Below, piece by piece: positions 15,023-22,804 of a stretch of 32,461 bases of DNA. The position numbers and the translations under genes are program-made. Within the stretch, counting starts at the first letter, position 1; each line of letters begins with the position of its first letter. Origin of the DNA: Thermoleophilia bacterium. Its GTDB lineage: Bacteria; Actinomycetota; Thermoleophilia; Gaiellales; JAICJC01. The notes under the pieces were generated by a model that ran no database searches, had not been told where the DNA came from, and saw only the letters and a list, made by a program, of their open reading frames with translations. The stretch spans positions 1-32,461 of the forward strand of contig JAICKX010000026.1 of assembly GCA_025927685.1 (NCBI GenBank). The letters run 5' to 3'.

Positions 15023-15032
15023 AGGCTACAGT
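15023..15032. promoter_or_regulatory. Shared divergent -10 element (ANNNTANNNT)
   Basis: AGGCTACAGT reads TACAGT on the plus strand, ending 7 bases before the GTG at 15040. On the minus strand it reads TAGCCT, ending 7 bases before the ATG at 15015. The arrangement is symmetric about one TA, with both starts leaderless. The same design occurs at 999-1008. Confidence 0.5.
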
Positions 15033-15039
15033 CCTCGCC

Positions 15040-15663
15040 GTGAAGCAGGCTCGCGTCGCGCTCACCTTCGACGACGGCCCGTCCGCGCACACCGAGGCCA
15101 TCGCCGACCTGATCGCCGAGCACGGCGGCGGCGGGACGTTCTTCGTCCTCGGCGACAAGATCCCCGGCCACGAGGATCTCCTGCGGCGGATGGTCGCCGC
15201 AGGACACGAGCTCGGGAACCACACGTTCTCGCACCCGCGCTGCAGCCGCATCGGTGAGGACGAGCTGCGCGACGAGCTGGCCCGTGCCCAGGCGGCCGTC
15301 ACGGAGGCCTCGGGGCGCGCGCCCGTGCTCGTGCGCCCGCCCTACGGCGACGACCCCGAGCGGGTCGGAGCCGTCGGTGGCGAGATGGGCCTCGCGTGCA
15401 TCCTGTGGGACGTCGACCCGATCGACTGGCGCGAGCGCAAGGTCGACCGGATCGTCAGGCGCGTGCTCGACGGCGTGCACGACGGCGCGATCGTCGACTT
15501 CCACGACGGCTGGCCGTCGCACCACACCGGCATCCGCGACCGCACGCCCACGGTCGACGCCCTTCGCGAGATCCTGCCCGAGCTGGTCCGGCGCGGCTAC
15601 GAGCCGGTGACGGTATCGGCGATGTCGGCGCAGCCGGCGACCCAGACGCCGTCCAGCTCCTGA
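15040..15663 (+). CDS. Polysaccharide deacetylase (NodB homology domain)
   Basis: A 207-residue NodB domain with the standard motifs: TFDDGPS (9-15) supplying the base and metal Asp, GNHTFSH with the two metal histidines, RPPYGD, and DFHDGW carrying the catalytic-base His. Such enzymes remove acetyl groups from N-acetylated glycans or peptidoglycan, usually outside the cell. This one has no signal peptide or membrane segment, so it is either cytosolic or the exported region is not recognisable. The GTG at 15040 lies 7 bases after TACAGT and is taken as a leaderless start. Unlike the two imidase-like paralogues in this window, its first motif is canonical. The last 67 bases overlap the convergent gene. 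Confidence 0.87.
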   Translation: MKQARVALTFDDGPSAHTEAIADLIAEHGGGGTFFVLGDKIPGHEDLLRRMVAAGHELGNHTFSHPRCSRIGEDELRDELARAQAAVTEASGRAPVLVRPPYGDDPERVGAVGGEMGLACILWDVDPIDWRERKVDRIVRRVLDGVHDGAIVDFHDGWPSHHTGIRDRTPTVDALREILPELVRRGYEPVTVSAMSAQPATQTPSSS

Positions 15664-16385
15664 ACCATCCCCATGAAGCTGTCGAGAAAGCGAAGCCGCG
15701 ACGGCCGGCCGATCACCTGCGGGTGCATGGTGAGCACGCACAGGCCGCCGAGGTCGCGAATCCCGAGCAGCTCCTCCTCCCAGATCTCGCGCACGTGCGA
15801 CGGCGCCGCGATCGTCTTCACCCAGTCCTCCGGCGAGAACCAGAAGTGGGCGGCGTCGTCGAGGAGCCACTGCACGGGCAGCTCGACGACCCCGTTCGGG
15901 TGCCGGTAGGGGTGAAGGCGGTCCATCAGGTTCGACGAGTAGCCGATCCCGTGGGCCGCGAGCAGCTCGAGCGTGTTCACCGAGAACTCCCACGCCGGCG
16001 AGCGGTAGCCGCGCACGGCCGTGCCGAAGCCCTCCAGGATGCCCGTCGTCTTCACGAGCTCGTCCTCCTCCTCCGCCCGTGAGAGCGCGGTGGGCGACCG
16101 GTGCGTGTAGCCGTGCGCGCCGACCTCGTGGCCGGCGGCGACGATGTCGCGCACGCGGTCCGCGTGCATCTCTGCGACGCGGCCGGGGACGAAGAACGTC
16201 GCCGGCAGGCCGCGGCGGTCGAGGAGGCGCAGGATCTCGGGGACGGCGACGTTCGCCCCGTAGGCGCCCATCGAGAGCAGCCCCGGCTTCGACGCCGCGT
16301 CCGGGTCGCCCGCCAGCCACACCTCCTCGGCGTCGAAGTCGAACGTGAACGCGACGGCGCAGCGGGCGCCCGAAGGCCAGGTCAC
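15597..16385 (-). CDS. Polysaccharide deacetylase-fold hydrolase, imidase/allantoinase-like (second copy)
   Basis: A 262-residue cytosolic NodB-fold hydrolase of the same subgroup as the protein at 3372-4250. Both open with a WPxG segment, then TFDFDAE (14-20) here and TFDVDAE there, a SMxAYG loop, VPEILRxL and ATFFVPG. HEVGAHGYTH (86-95) keeps the HxxxH metal histidines, and YRSPAWE follows. A cyclic imide, ureide or amide substrate is more likely than a glycan. The GTG at 16385 is preferred because it overlaps the stop of the upstream 119-residue gene as GTGA and aligns with the paralogue's start; ATG at 16424 is the alternative. It ends overlapping the NodB gene by 67 bases. Confidence 0.85.
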   Translation of the reverse strand: MTWPSGARCAVAFTFDFDAEEVWLAGDPDAASKPGLLSMGAYGANVAVPEILRLLDRRGLPATFFVPGRVAEMHADRVRDIVAAGHEVGAHGYTHRSPTALSRAEEEDELVKTTGILEGFGTAVRGYRSPAWEFSVNTLELLAAHGIGYSSNLMDRLHPYRHPNGVVELPVQWLLDDAAHFWFSPEDWVKTIAAPSHVREIWEEELLGIRDLGGLCVLTMHPQVIGRPSRLRFLDSFMGMVQELDGVWVAGCADIADTVTGS

Positions 16386-16741
16386 GGCGCCGCCGCGGCG
16401 ACCAGCCAGGTCGTTACGGACCACTCGTACGGCTCATACCATTCGACCCCGGCGGAGTCTTTGGCTTCAGCCGATGCGACCGCCCAGCCGTACGCCCAAC
16501 CGGCCGCGAACGCGCCCTGGCCCACCACCTTGGCAGTTGCTGCCCACTGCGTCGCCGGCGGTTGGGCAGTCCCCCCACCAACGGCAAGGACGATTTCGTC
16601 GTTCTGCACCTGCGCGATGACGACCGCGAACGTCGCGCCCGTTACGTACGGATCCCAACCGCCCGTCGGACCGGTGACGGCCACCTTCTTTCCGTTGTTC
16701 TTGAGCATCAGGTGAGCATCGATCTTCGGCCCCATGGCCAT
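16382..16741 (-). CDS. Small protein with MGPK start, function unknown (119 residues)
   Basis: A 119-residue protein I do not recognise. It has no signal peptide and no long hydrophobic helix. It is rich in Gly, Ala, Thr, Val and Trp and looks mostly beta-stranded. The beginning, MGPKxD...L...V...GPT, matches the start of the neighbouring 116-residue protein, so the two are probably distant paralogues. A GGGGG ribosome site lies 5 bases before the ATG at 16741; a second ATG at 16735 would start exactly at MGPK. The stop overlaps the downstream deacetylase start (GTGA), so the two are likely translated together and may work together. Confidence 0.7.
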   Translation of the reverse strand: MAMGPKIDAHLMLKNNGKKVAVTGPTGGWDPYVTGATFAVVIAQVQNDEIVLAVGGGTAQPPATQWAATAKVVGQGAFAAGWAYGWAVASAEAKDSAGVEWYEPYEWSVTTWLVAAAAP

Positions 16742-16774
16742 GTCGTCCCCCTTCCCTCATCCGGCGGAGCCGGC

Positions 16775-17125
16775 TTAGCCGCTCTCGACGTCGTCGAGGA
16801 ACGTCTCGGTGTCGATGATCTCGAAGTGGTCGGCCCACTCGATGATGTGAGTGTTGCCGTTGCGCACGGTGACGCGACCTCGGCCGACTCCCCTCACCCG
16901 ACCGACGGCGAGGACGCCGCGGGCGTCGTCGATATCGGCCTCCCACATGTCTCCCGCCGTAAAGAAGATCGACAGATCCGGCGTGTGCCGCTCGACCCCG
17001 TTCTGATCGACCACGGTCACCTTGAGGAGCTCGAGCGAGATGTCGTTCGGGCCGAAGTTCGTCGGCCCACAGACCTCGAGATCATCGCCCTGGAAATACA
17101 GCGGGTCGTCGAATTTCGGGCCCAT
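16775..17125 (-). CDS. Small protein with MGPK start, function unknown (116 residues)
   Basis: A 116-residue acidic protein without signal peptide or membrane segment. It begins MGPKFDD and shares the MGPKxD...L...V...GPT pattern with the protein encoded 33 bases downstream. The middle (RGVLAVGRVRGVGRGRVTVRNG) suggests beta strands, and the end is acidic. I do not recognise a family. The start ATG at 17125 has GGGAGG 8 bases upstream; the GTG at 17134 is less likely. That ribosome site lies inside a perfect small inverted repeat (17131-17145). It follows the large cyclase/ATPase gene by 33 bases on the same strand, so it may be in its operon. Confidence 0.68.
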   Translation of the reverse strand: MGPKFDDPLYFQGDDLEVCGPTNFGPNDISLELLKVTVVDQNGVERHTPDLSIFFTAGDMWEADIDDARGVLAVGRVRGVGRGRVTVRNGNTHIIEWADHFEIIDTETFLDDVESG

Positions 17126-17130
17126 CGATA

Positions 17131-17145
17131 CCACCTCCCTGGTGG
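17131..17145 (-). promoter_or_regulatory. Hairpin around a ribosome binding site
   Basis: On the minus strand CCACC-AGGGA-GGTGG gives a 5-bp stem whose loop and 3' arm contain the GGGAGG ribosome site of the 116-residue gene. It could limit translation when folded, or simply act as a weak terminator after the cyclase gene. Confidence 0.35.
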
Positions 17146-17158
17146 AGTGGCGAGTGTT

Positions 17159-20100
17159 TCAAACGCTCACAGGACGCGCCAGCAGGCCCTGTGCTTCCCG
17201 CGCCCGAACGACGTTGCCCTTGACGCGGTAGATCGCGATCGCATCCGACAACGCCCGGCCCGCGCTCTCTGCGGAACCGATGGCCTCATGAACCAGAGCG
17301 AGATCGACGAGAGCGTCGGCCTGCGTATTCAGGTGATCGGTCGTCATCGCCACCTCGACGGCCTCGCGCGCCAGCTCGAGCGCGGGGCGCGCCCTGCCAC
17401 GGCTCGCCAGCACACGCGCGCGGACCTGGCGCCACACGACCTGCGCCCACGCATCGTCATCGGTCGCGAGGGATGCGCACCGGCGCGCGATCCGGTCGGC
17501 GTCGGACTCGCGCCCGGCCAGCAGAGCGACCTGCGCCAGGTATCCCTCCGTCGAGGCCAGGACAGCGCGCTCGCCCATCTCCTCCAGCGCCCGCCGGCCC
17601 TTCCGCAGGTGACGCTCGGCCCGGTCGAGGTCGCCCGCCAGAATCGCGACGAAGACCTCGGGATGTGACACCGCCGCGTCCACGGTGGGCGCGAACCCTG
17701 CCAGCGTCGCCGCCGACTCGTCGAGCAAGGAGAACGCCTGGTCGAACTCCCCTCGCATCGCGTGCAGGCTGGCCAGCGGCTGGAGCGCGAGCGCCGCCGC
17801 CCATGGCTCGCTGCGGAGCGTCGCGCAGATCTCACCGCAGCGGACGATCGCCGTCTCGACGGGCGTCGGCCCGATGGCCATCGACGACGCCTCCCAGCCG
17901 ATCAGATCCGCGAACAGCCGCTCGTCAGCGGCCAGCAAGGCCTCGTCGGCGCCACGCCGCCACGCCCGTTCCGCCTCCCCGGACTGGCACTTGATCCACC
18001 AGAGCAGGGCCCTGATGTTCCAAAGCTGGGCGAGCCCCGCGTGGTCGCCCGCCGCCCCCAGCGACCGCTCGAGCGCGTCGCCATGCCGTCGCATCAATCG
18101 CGCCACCCCGTCGGGGTCGACCTGCAGGCGTGAGAGCAGACGCGCGACCTGGGCCCGCGCCTCCTGCGGCCGGTCGCCCACGTCGATCGCGAGCGAGCGG
18201 GCCTCGCGGAGCGCCGACTCGGACTCGCGGAACCGGCCCTGCTCGCGGTAGACGCCGCCCAGGTCGATCAGGAGCGCCGGGCGCTCGGGATCGGGGCGGG
18301 GCCGTAGGGCAACCGCCCGCTCGAGCAGGTTCGAAGCACCGCCCCGGTCGCCGGCCGAGAGCGCGCGCCGGCCCGCGCCGCTCAGGTGGCCCGACGCGCG
18401 CGCCGCCAGCTCGCGGTGGCGCTCGTCGCCGGCCCGGCCGAGCTGCGATCGGTACTCGAACGCCTGCTCGAAGTGGTAGCCGACGATCTCGTCGACGGCG
18501 TTCCCGCGGTCCGCGCGCCCCAGCAGCCAGTGCCCGTAGGCCACGTGCAGGTCGGCCCGGCGCCGCTTGGGAAGCAGGTCGTACGCCGCATCGCGCACCA
18601 GGATGTGGGTGAAGCGGTAGCCGGTCTCGCCGGGAAGCTCCGCGCGATCGGGCCGGATCAGCTCCCGCTCGACGAGCGCCGCGAGCGCCGCGTCGACGCT
18701 CCGCTTCTGGTCGACGAGCGCCCGCACGGCCCCGCGGTGGAACCCGCGTCCCTCGATCGACGCCGCCTCGATCACGCGCCGTTCCCGCGCCGGCAGCGCG
18801 TCGATGCGCGCCGCCAGAAGCGCCTGGATCGTCGGCGGCGTCCGCACCCCCGGGTCGTCGGCCCGCATCGCCACGAGCTGCTCGAGGAAGAGCGGATTGC
18901 CCTCCGCCGCGTACATCACCTCCTCGCGCCGCACCTTCGCCCGCCGGCGCTCGGCGAGCCGTCCGAGGAGCCGAGCCGAGTCGGTGTCGGACAGCGGCTC
19001 CAGCCGGATGATGCTGCCGCGGCCGCCCGCGCTCGCCCAGTCGGCTCGGCGCTCGAGCAGGTCCCCGCGGGCCAGGCAGGCGATCAGGATCGGGCCGGTC
19101 GCCTGGGCGGCCACGTGCTCGATCAGGTCGAGCATCGCCGGCTCGGCCCAGTGGATGTCGTCGAAGACCACCACCAGCGGCTTCCGGCGGGCCATGGCCT
19201 CGAAGAGCCGCCGGACCGCCCACTGGACGTCCGCCTCGGTCGCCGCCGCCCGACCTCGGCCGGCGGCCGTGGCGACGCGCGAGGCGACGACCTCGGGCTG
19301 CGAGTCGTCCGTCAGGAGGCCCTCGAGCGCGGGCACGCCGGTGACGCCCGCGAGGTCGTTCACGATCTCGATCAGCGGCCAGTAGGTGATCCCCTCCCCG
19401 TACGGGAGGCAGCGGCCGACGACAACCGTGGCGTCCGCCTCGACCCCTGCGGCGAACTCGCGCAGGAGCCGCGACTTGCCGATCCCGGCCGGCCCGACCG
19501 CCGTCACCAGCACGCACCGTTCGCGCTCGACCGCGCGCCTGAACCGCGTCCCGAGGGCTCGCAGCTCCGCTCGCCGCCCCACCAGCGGGACGGCCGAGCC
19601 GCGGGTGAACCGCCCGCTCCGGTCGAGGAGGCGGTCGACCTGCCACACCCGGATCGGGCGCCGCTTGCCCTTGACCTCGACCACACCGTGGCTTCGCAGC
19701 CGCACGGCGCCCTCGACGAGCCGGCGGGTCGGCGCGCCGAGCACGATCCCGCCCGGGGGCGCCTCTGACTGCAGCCGGGCCGCCGTGTTGACCGCATCGC
19801 CCGAGACGAACCCGTGGCCGGACTCACCGTCGCTGCCCGCGACCTCGCCCGTGTTGATGCCGACCCGCAGCTCGAGGCCCACGCCGAGGTCGCGCTCGAG
19901 CTCGCGGTTCAGCTCGGCCATCGCGTCGCGCATCTCGACCGCCGCCCGCACCGCGCGAAGCGCGTCGTCCTCGTGCAGGACCGGGATCCCGAAGACGGCC
20001 ATCACCGCGTCGCCGATGTACTTCTCGACCGTGCCTCCGTGCCGCTCGAGCGCCCGGCGCATCGTGTGGAAGTAGCGCGTCTGGAGATCGCGGAGCGCCT

Positions 20101-20218
20101 CCGGATCGAGCCGCTCACCCACGGACGTCGAGCCGGCGAGGTCGGCGAAGACGATGGTGACGGTCTTACGCACCTGCGCCGCGGACGGGGGCCCCCGACT
20201 CCCGGCACGCACTTCCAT
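17159..20218 (-). CDS. Class III nucleotide cyclase - AAA ATPase - TPR regulator
   Basis: A 1019-residue signalling protein. An N-terminal class III adenylate/guanylate cyclase domain (about 18-200) has both metal aspartates (Asp26 in FADLAGST, Asp70 in EKYIGD) and VNTAARLQ with the transition-state Asn and Arg. Catalytic competence is therefore plausible. A predicted ATPase domain follows, with Walker A GPAGIGKS near 241 and Walker B VVVFDDIHW near 350. The last 450 residues are Ala/Arg-rich helical repeats of TPR type. There is no C-terminal LuxR helix-turn-helix. Such cyclase-ATPase fusions are numerous in actinobacteria, with mostly unknown signals. TAGAAT ends 6 bases before the ATG at 20218, so a leaderless start is likely. 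It heads a possible operon with two MGPK proteins and a deacetylase. Confidence 0.88.
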   Translation of the reverse strand: MEVRAGSRGPPSAAQVRKTVTIVFADLAGSTSVGERLDPEALRDLQTRYFHTMRRALERHGGTVEKYIGDAVMAVFGIPVLHEDDALRAVRAAVEMRDAMAELNRELERDLGVGLELRVGINTGEVAGSDGESGHGFVSGDAVNTAARLQSEAPPGGIVLGAPTRRLVEGAVRLRSHGVVEVKGKRRPIRVWQVDRLLDRSGRFTRGSAVPLVGRRAELRALGTRFRRAVERERCVLVTAVGPAGIGKSRLLREFAAGVEADATVVVGRCLPYGEGITYWPLIEIVNDLAGVTGVPALEGLLTDDSQPEVVASRVATAAGRGRAAATEADVQWAVRRLFEAMARRKPLVVVFDDIHWAEPAMLDLIEHVAAQATGPILIACLARGDLLERRADWASAGGRGSIIRLEPLSDTDSARLLGRLAERRRAKVRREEVMYAAEGNPLFLEQLVAMRADDPGVRTPPTIQALLAARIDALPARERRVIEAASIEGRGFHRGAVRALVDQKRSVDAALAALVERELIRPDRAELPGETGYRFTHILVRDAAYDLLPKRRRADLHVAYGHWLLGRADRGNAVDEIVGYHFEQAFEYRSQLGRAGDERHRELAARASGHLSGAGRRALSAGDRGGASNLLERAVALRPRPDPERPALLIDLGGVYREQGRFRESESALREARSLAIDVGDRPQEARAQVARLLSRLQVDPDGVARLMRRHGDALERSLGAAGDHAGLAQLWNIRALLWWIKCQSGEAERAWRRGADEALLAADERLFADLIGWEASSMAIGPTPVETAIVRCGEICATLRSEPWAAALALQPLASLHAMRGEFDQAFSLLDESAATLAGFAPTVDAAVSHPEVFVAILAGDLDRAERHLRKGRRALEEMGERAVLASTEGYLAQVALLAGRESDADRIARRCASLATDDDAWAQVVWRQVRARVLASRGRARPALELAREAVEVAMTTDHLNTQADALVDLALVHEAIGSAESAGRALSDAIAIYRVKGNVVRAREAQGLLARPVSV

Positions 20219-20224
20219 CGGGCG

Positions 20225-20252
20225 ATTCTACGGGAGCCGCCGCCGGTACACT
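20225..20252. promoter_or_regulatory. Divergent -10 elements of the cyclase and CBS genes
   Basis: In a 43-base intergenic gap, the minus-strand TAGAAT (20230-20225) ends 6 bases before the ATG at 20218. The plus-strand TACACT (20247-20252) ends 9 bases before the ATG at 20262. Both starts look leaderless. Confidence 0.45.
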
Positions 20253-20261
20253 GCCTCGCGC

Positions 20262-21650
20262 ATGGCGCGCGACTACCCCTCGGTGCTGGAGCTGGTCGGC
20301 GGTACCCCCATCGTCCGGCTCGACCGGGTCGCGCGCGGCGTGCCGGCGCGGGTGGTCGCCAAGCTCGAGTACCTGAACCCGGGCGGCTCCGTGAAGGACC
20401 GCATCGGCCTGCCGATGATCGAGGCGGCCGAGCGGGAGGGCAAGCTGCGCCCGGGCGGGACCATCGTCGAGCCCACCTCCGGCAACACCGGCGTGGCCCT
20501 GGCGATGGCCGCCGCGATCCGCGGCTATCGCATGATCTTCGTCATGCCCGACAAGATGAGCCAGGAGAAGATCTCGCTCCTGCGCGCGTTCGGAGCCGAG
20601 GTCGTGGTGTGCCCAACGGCGGTCGAGCCGGAGTCCCCCGAGAGCTACTACTCCGTGTCCGACCGGCTCGCCGAGGAGATCCCGGGCGCCTTCAAGCCCG
20701 ACCAGTACTCGAACCCCTCGAACCCGCGGGCCCACTACGAGGGCACGGGACCGGAGATCTGGGAGCAGACCGGCGGCGAGATCGATGCGCTCGTGATCGC
20801 GGTCGGGACGGGTGGCACCATCTCCGGCTGCGCCCGCTACCTGAAGGAGCAGAAGCCCGACCTGCGCGTGATCGGCGCCGACCCGGAGGGCTCGATCTAC
20901 TCGTCCGACTCAGTGCACCCCTATCTGGTCGAGGGCATCGGCGAGGACTTCTGGCCAAAGACCTACGACCCGAGCGTCGTCGACGAGTACGTGACCGTCT
21001 CCGACCGCGACTCGTTCCTGACCGCCCGCCGCATGGCGCGGGAGGAGGGCCTCCTCGTCGGCGGCTCGGGCGGCACCGCGATCCACGCCGCCCTGGTCGT
21101 GGCCGGCCGGATGGAGCCGGGACAGACCGTCCTCACGCTCGTCCCCGACGGCGGCCGCGCCTACCTCTCCAAGTTCCTGAACGACAACTACATGATCGAG
21201 TACGGCTTCCTCGAGCGGGAGGCCCCGACGCCGACGGTCGACGAGGTGCTGCGGGCCAAACACGGCGGCGAGGTGCCCGAGCTGGTGACGATCGAGTCGC
21301 ACACCAAGGTGGGCGAGGCGATCTCGCTGATGCAGCGCTACTCGATCTCCCAGCTCCCGGTCGTGCGCATGCAGCCGGCCGAGTCGCTCTCGGACGTGGT
21401 CGGGTCTCTGCGCGAGCGCGGCCTGCTCGACCGTGTGTTCAAGAACCCCGACGCCCTGAACGACGAGGTGTCGCAGGCGATGCAGCCGCCGCTGGCCGCG
21501 GTGGACGCGGCCGACAGCCTGGACCGTGTCTTCTCCGACCTGTCCGGCGGCAGCCCGGCGGTGGTCGTCGCCCGGGGCGGGCGGCCGGCCGGGATGCTGA
21601 CCCGCTCCGACCTGCTCGAGTACCTGGCGCGCGCCCGGAACGGTTCTTGA
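20262..21650 (+). CDS. cbs: Cystathionine beta-synthase
   Basis: A 462-residue PLP enzyme that condenses homocysteine with serine to cystathionine in the cytosol. The fold-type II core shows GGSVKDR with the PLP Lys45, TSGNTG (72-77) binding the cofactor carboxylate, GTGGT (182-186) holding the phosphate, and GGSGG near 267-271. A pair of CBS domains occupies about 335-455 and gives the full actinobacterial-type CBS length rather than the shorter cysteine synthase. The start ATG at 20262 follows TACACT by 9 bases. Cystathionine gamma-synthase/lyase lies 3.4 kb downstream as a separate transcript, so both transsulfuration partners are nearby. It overlaps the next gene as TTGA. Confidence 0.93.
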   Translation: MARDYPSVLELVGGTPIVRLDRVARGVPARVVAKLEYLNPGGSVKDRIGLPMIEAAEREGKLRPGGTIVEPTSGNTGVALAMAAAIRGYRMIFVMPDKMSQEKISLLRAFGAEVVVCPTAVEPESPESYYSVSDRLAEEIPGAFKPDQYSNPSNPRAHYEGTGPEIWEQTGGEIDALVIAVGTGGTISGCARYLKEQKPDLRVIGADPEGSIYSSDSVHPYLVEGIGEDFWPKTYDPSVVDEYVTVSDRDSFLTARRMAREEGLLVGGSGGTAIHAALVVAGRMEPGQTVLTLVPDGGRAYLSKFLNDNYMIEYGFLEREAPTPTVDEVLRAKHGGEVPELVTIESHTKVGEAISLMQRYSISQLPVVRMQPAESLSDVVGSLRERGLLDRVFKNPDALNDEVSQAMQPPLAAVDAADSLDRVFSDLSGGSPAVVVARGGRPAGMLTRSDLLEYLARARNGS

Positions 21651-22804
21651 GCCTCTCGGTCGCGGCGCTCCGCCGGCACGTCGTGGCGACGCAGGGGTAC
21701 GCCACGCGGACCCGCGCGGCCGGCGGCGACGACGTCGCCGAGGCGATCCGGCGGCTCTCGGCGGTGCAGCTCGACTCGATCTCGACCGTCGCTCGCTCCC
21801 ACCGGCTGACGCTGCTCTCACGGGTCGGCCGGTACCCGACCGGCACGGTCACGGCGCTCATCCAGGCCGGGCGCATCTTCGAGTACTGGGCCCACGAGGC
21901 CTGTCTGCTCCCCATCGACGACTGGCCGCTGGCACGAAGCCGGATGCTCTCCAGGCCGGACCATCCATGGTGGGGTGACGTGATCGACCGCGATCCGACG
22001 CTCGCGGACCGCGTGATGGGCGAGATCCGCGAGCGCGGCCCGCTCGGCTCGCGCCACTTCGAGGGCGGCCCCAACGTGAGCGGGATGTGGAACCTGAAGC
22101 CGGCCAAGCGGATGCTCGAGGCGCTGTGGTCGGCCGGCCGGCTCGTGATCGGCGCCCGGGACGGGTTCCAGCGCATGTACGACCTGCCGGAGCGGGTGAT
22201 CCCCGACGAGGTGCTGGGCGCGCCGGTGCCGGGCGAGGACGAGGTGATGCGCCGGCTCGTCGTGCGGGCCGTCACGGCGCGCGGCGCGCTCACCGAGGCC
22301 GGCGTCGTCGAGCACTGGCGGCTCCGGGGCGGGGTGGCGGCGCTGCGCCCGTACGTCGATGCGCTCGTGGCAGACGGGGCGCTCCGCCGGGAGGAGGTCG
22401 AGGACGGCGGCCCGCCGGTGCTGCTCGCTTCTGACGCCGAGCTCGCCGGCAAACGGCCGGGCGGCTCCGTCCTGCTCTCGCCGTTCGACAACCTGCTCTG
22501 GGACCGGCCGTTCGCGGAGCGGGTGCTGGGCTTCAAGCACCTGATCGAGGTCTACAAGCCCGCGCCGGAGCGGCGCTACGGCTACTACGTCCTGCCGCTC
22601 GTGGTCGGCGACCGGGTCGCGGGCCGGGCCGACGTCAAGGCCGACCGCAAGGCCGGCGTGCTCAGGCTTCTGGCCTGGCACCCCGAGTCGCGCCGCCGGT
22701 CCGCGGCTCGCGACGAGGCGCTCGAGCGGGCGTTCGTCCGCCTCGCACGCCAATTGGCGCTCGAGCCCGCCGCCAACTACCCGGGCCGTCGCTCGTCAGC
22801 ATGA
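21647..22804 (+). CDS. YcaQ/AlkX-type DNA glycosylase (winged-helix, HTH_42 family)
   Basis: A 385-residue protein of the winged-helix DNA-binding family that includes E. coli YcaQ (AlkX) and Streptomyces AlkZ. These are DNA glycosylases that remove bulky alkylated bases and unhook interstrand crosslinks. The N-terminal RLSAVQLDSISTVARSH matches the family signature. The catalytic pattern is Gln41-Leu-Asp43, the QxD form of AlkX proteins rather than the QxQ form of AlkZ. LLSPFDNLLWDR and the C-terminal GR(A)DVKADR are also family hallmarks. The TTG start at 21647 overlaps the CBS stop, and the end overlaps the AraC gene as ATGA. This suggests one three-gene transcript, although the functions are unrelated. 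Confidence 0.87.
   Translation: MSLSVAALRRHVVATQGYATRTRAAGGDDVAEAIRRLSAVQLDSISTVARSHRLTLLSRVGRYPTGTVTALIQAGRIFEYWAHEACLLPIDDWPLARSRMLSRPDHPWWGDVIDRDPTLADRVMGEIRERGPLGSRHFEGGPNVSGMWNLKPAKRMLEALWSAGRLVIGARDGFQRMYDLPERVIPDEVLGAPVPGEDEVMRRLVVRAVTARGALTEAGVVEHWRLRGGVAALRPYVDALVADGALRREEVEDGGPPVLLASDAELAGKRPGGSVLLSPFDNLLWDRPFAERVLGFKHLIEVYKPAPERRYGYYVLPLVVGDRVAGRADVKADRKAGVLRLLAWHPESRRRSAARDEALERAFVRLARQLALEPAANYPGRRSSA

Noticed and set aside
15016-16320. Long minus-strand open frame that extends the methyltransferase by more than 400 residues
   Set aside because: It is antisense to the NodB deacetylase and in another frame of the imidase-like gene; the extension is Arg/Pro/Ala-rich with no domain, as expected for GC-rich shadow frames.
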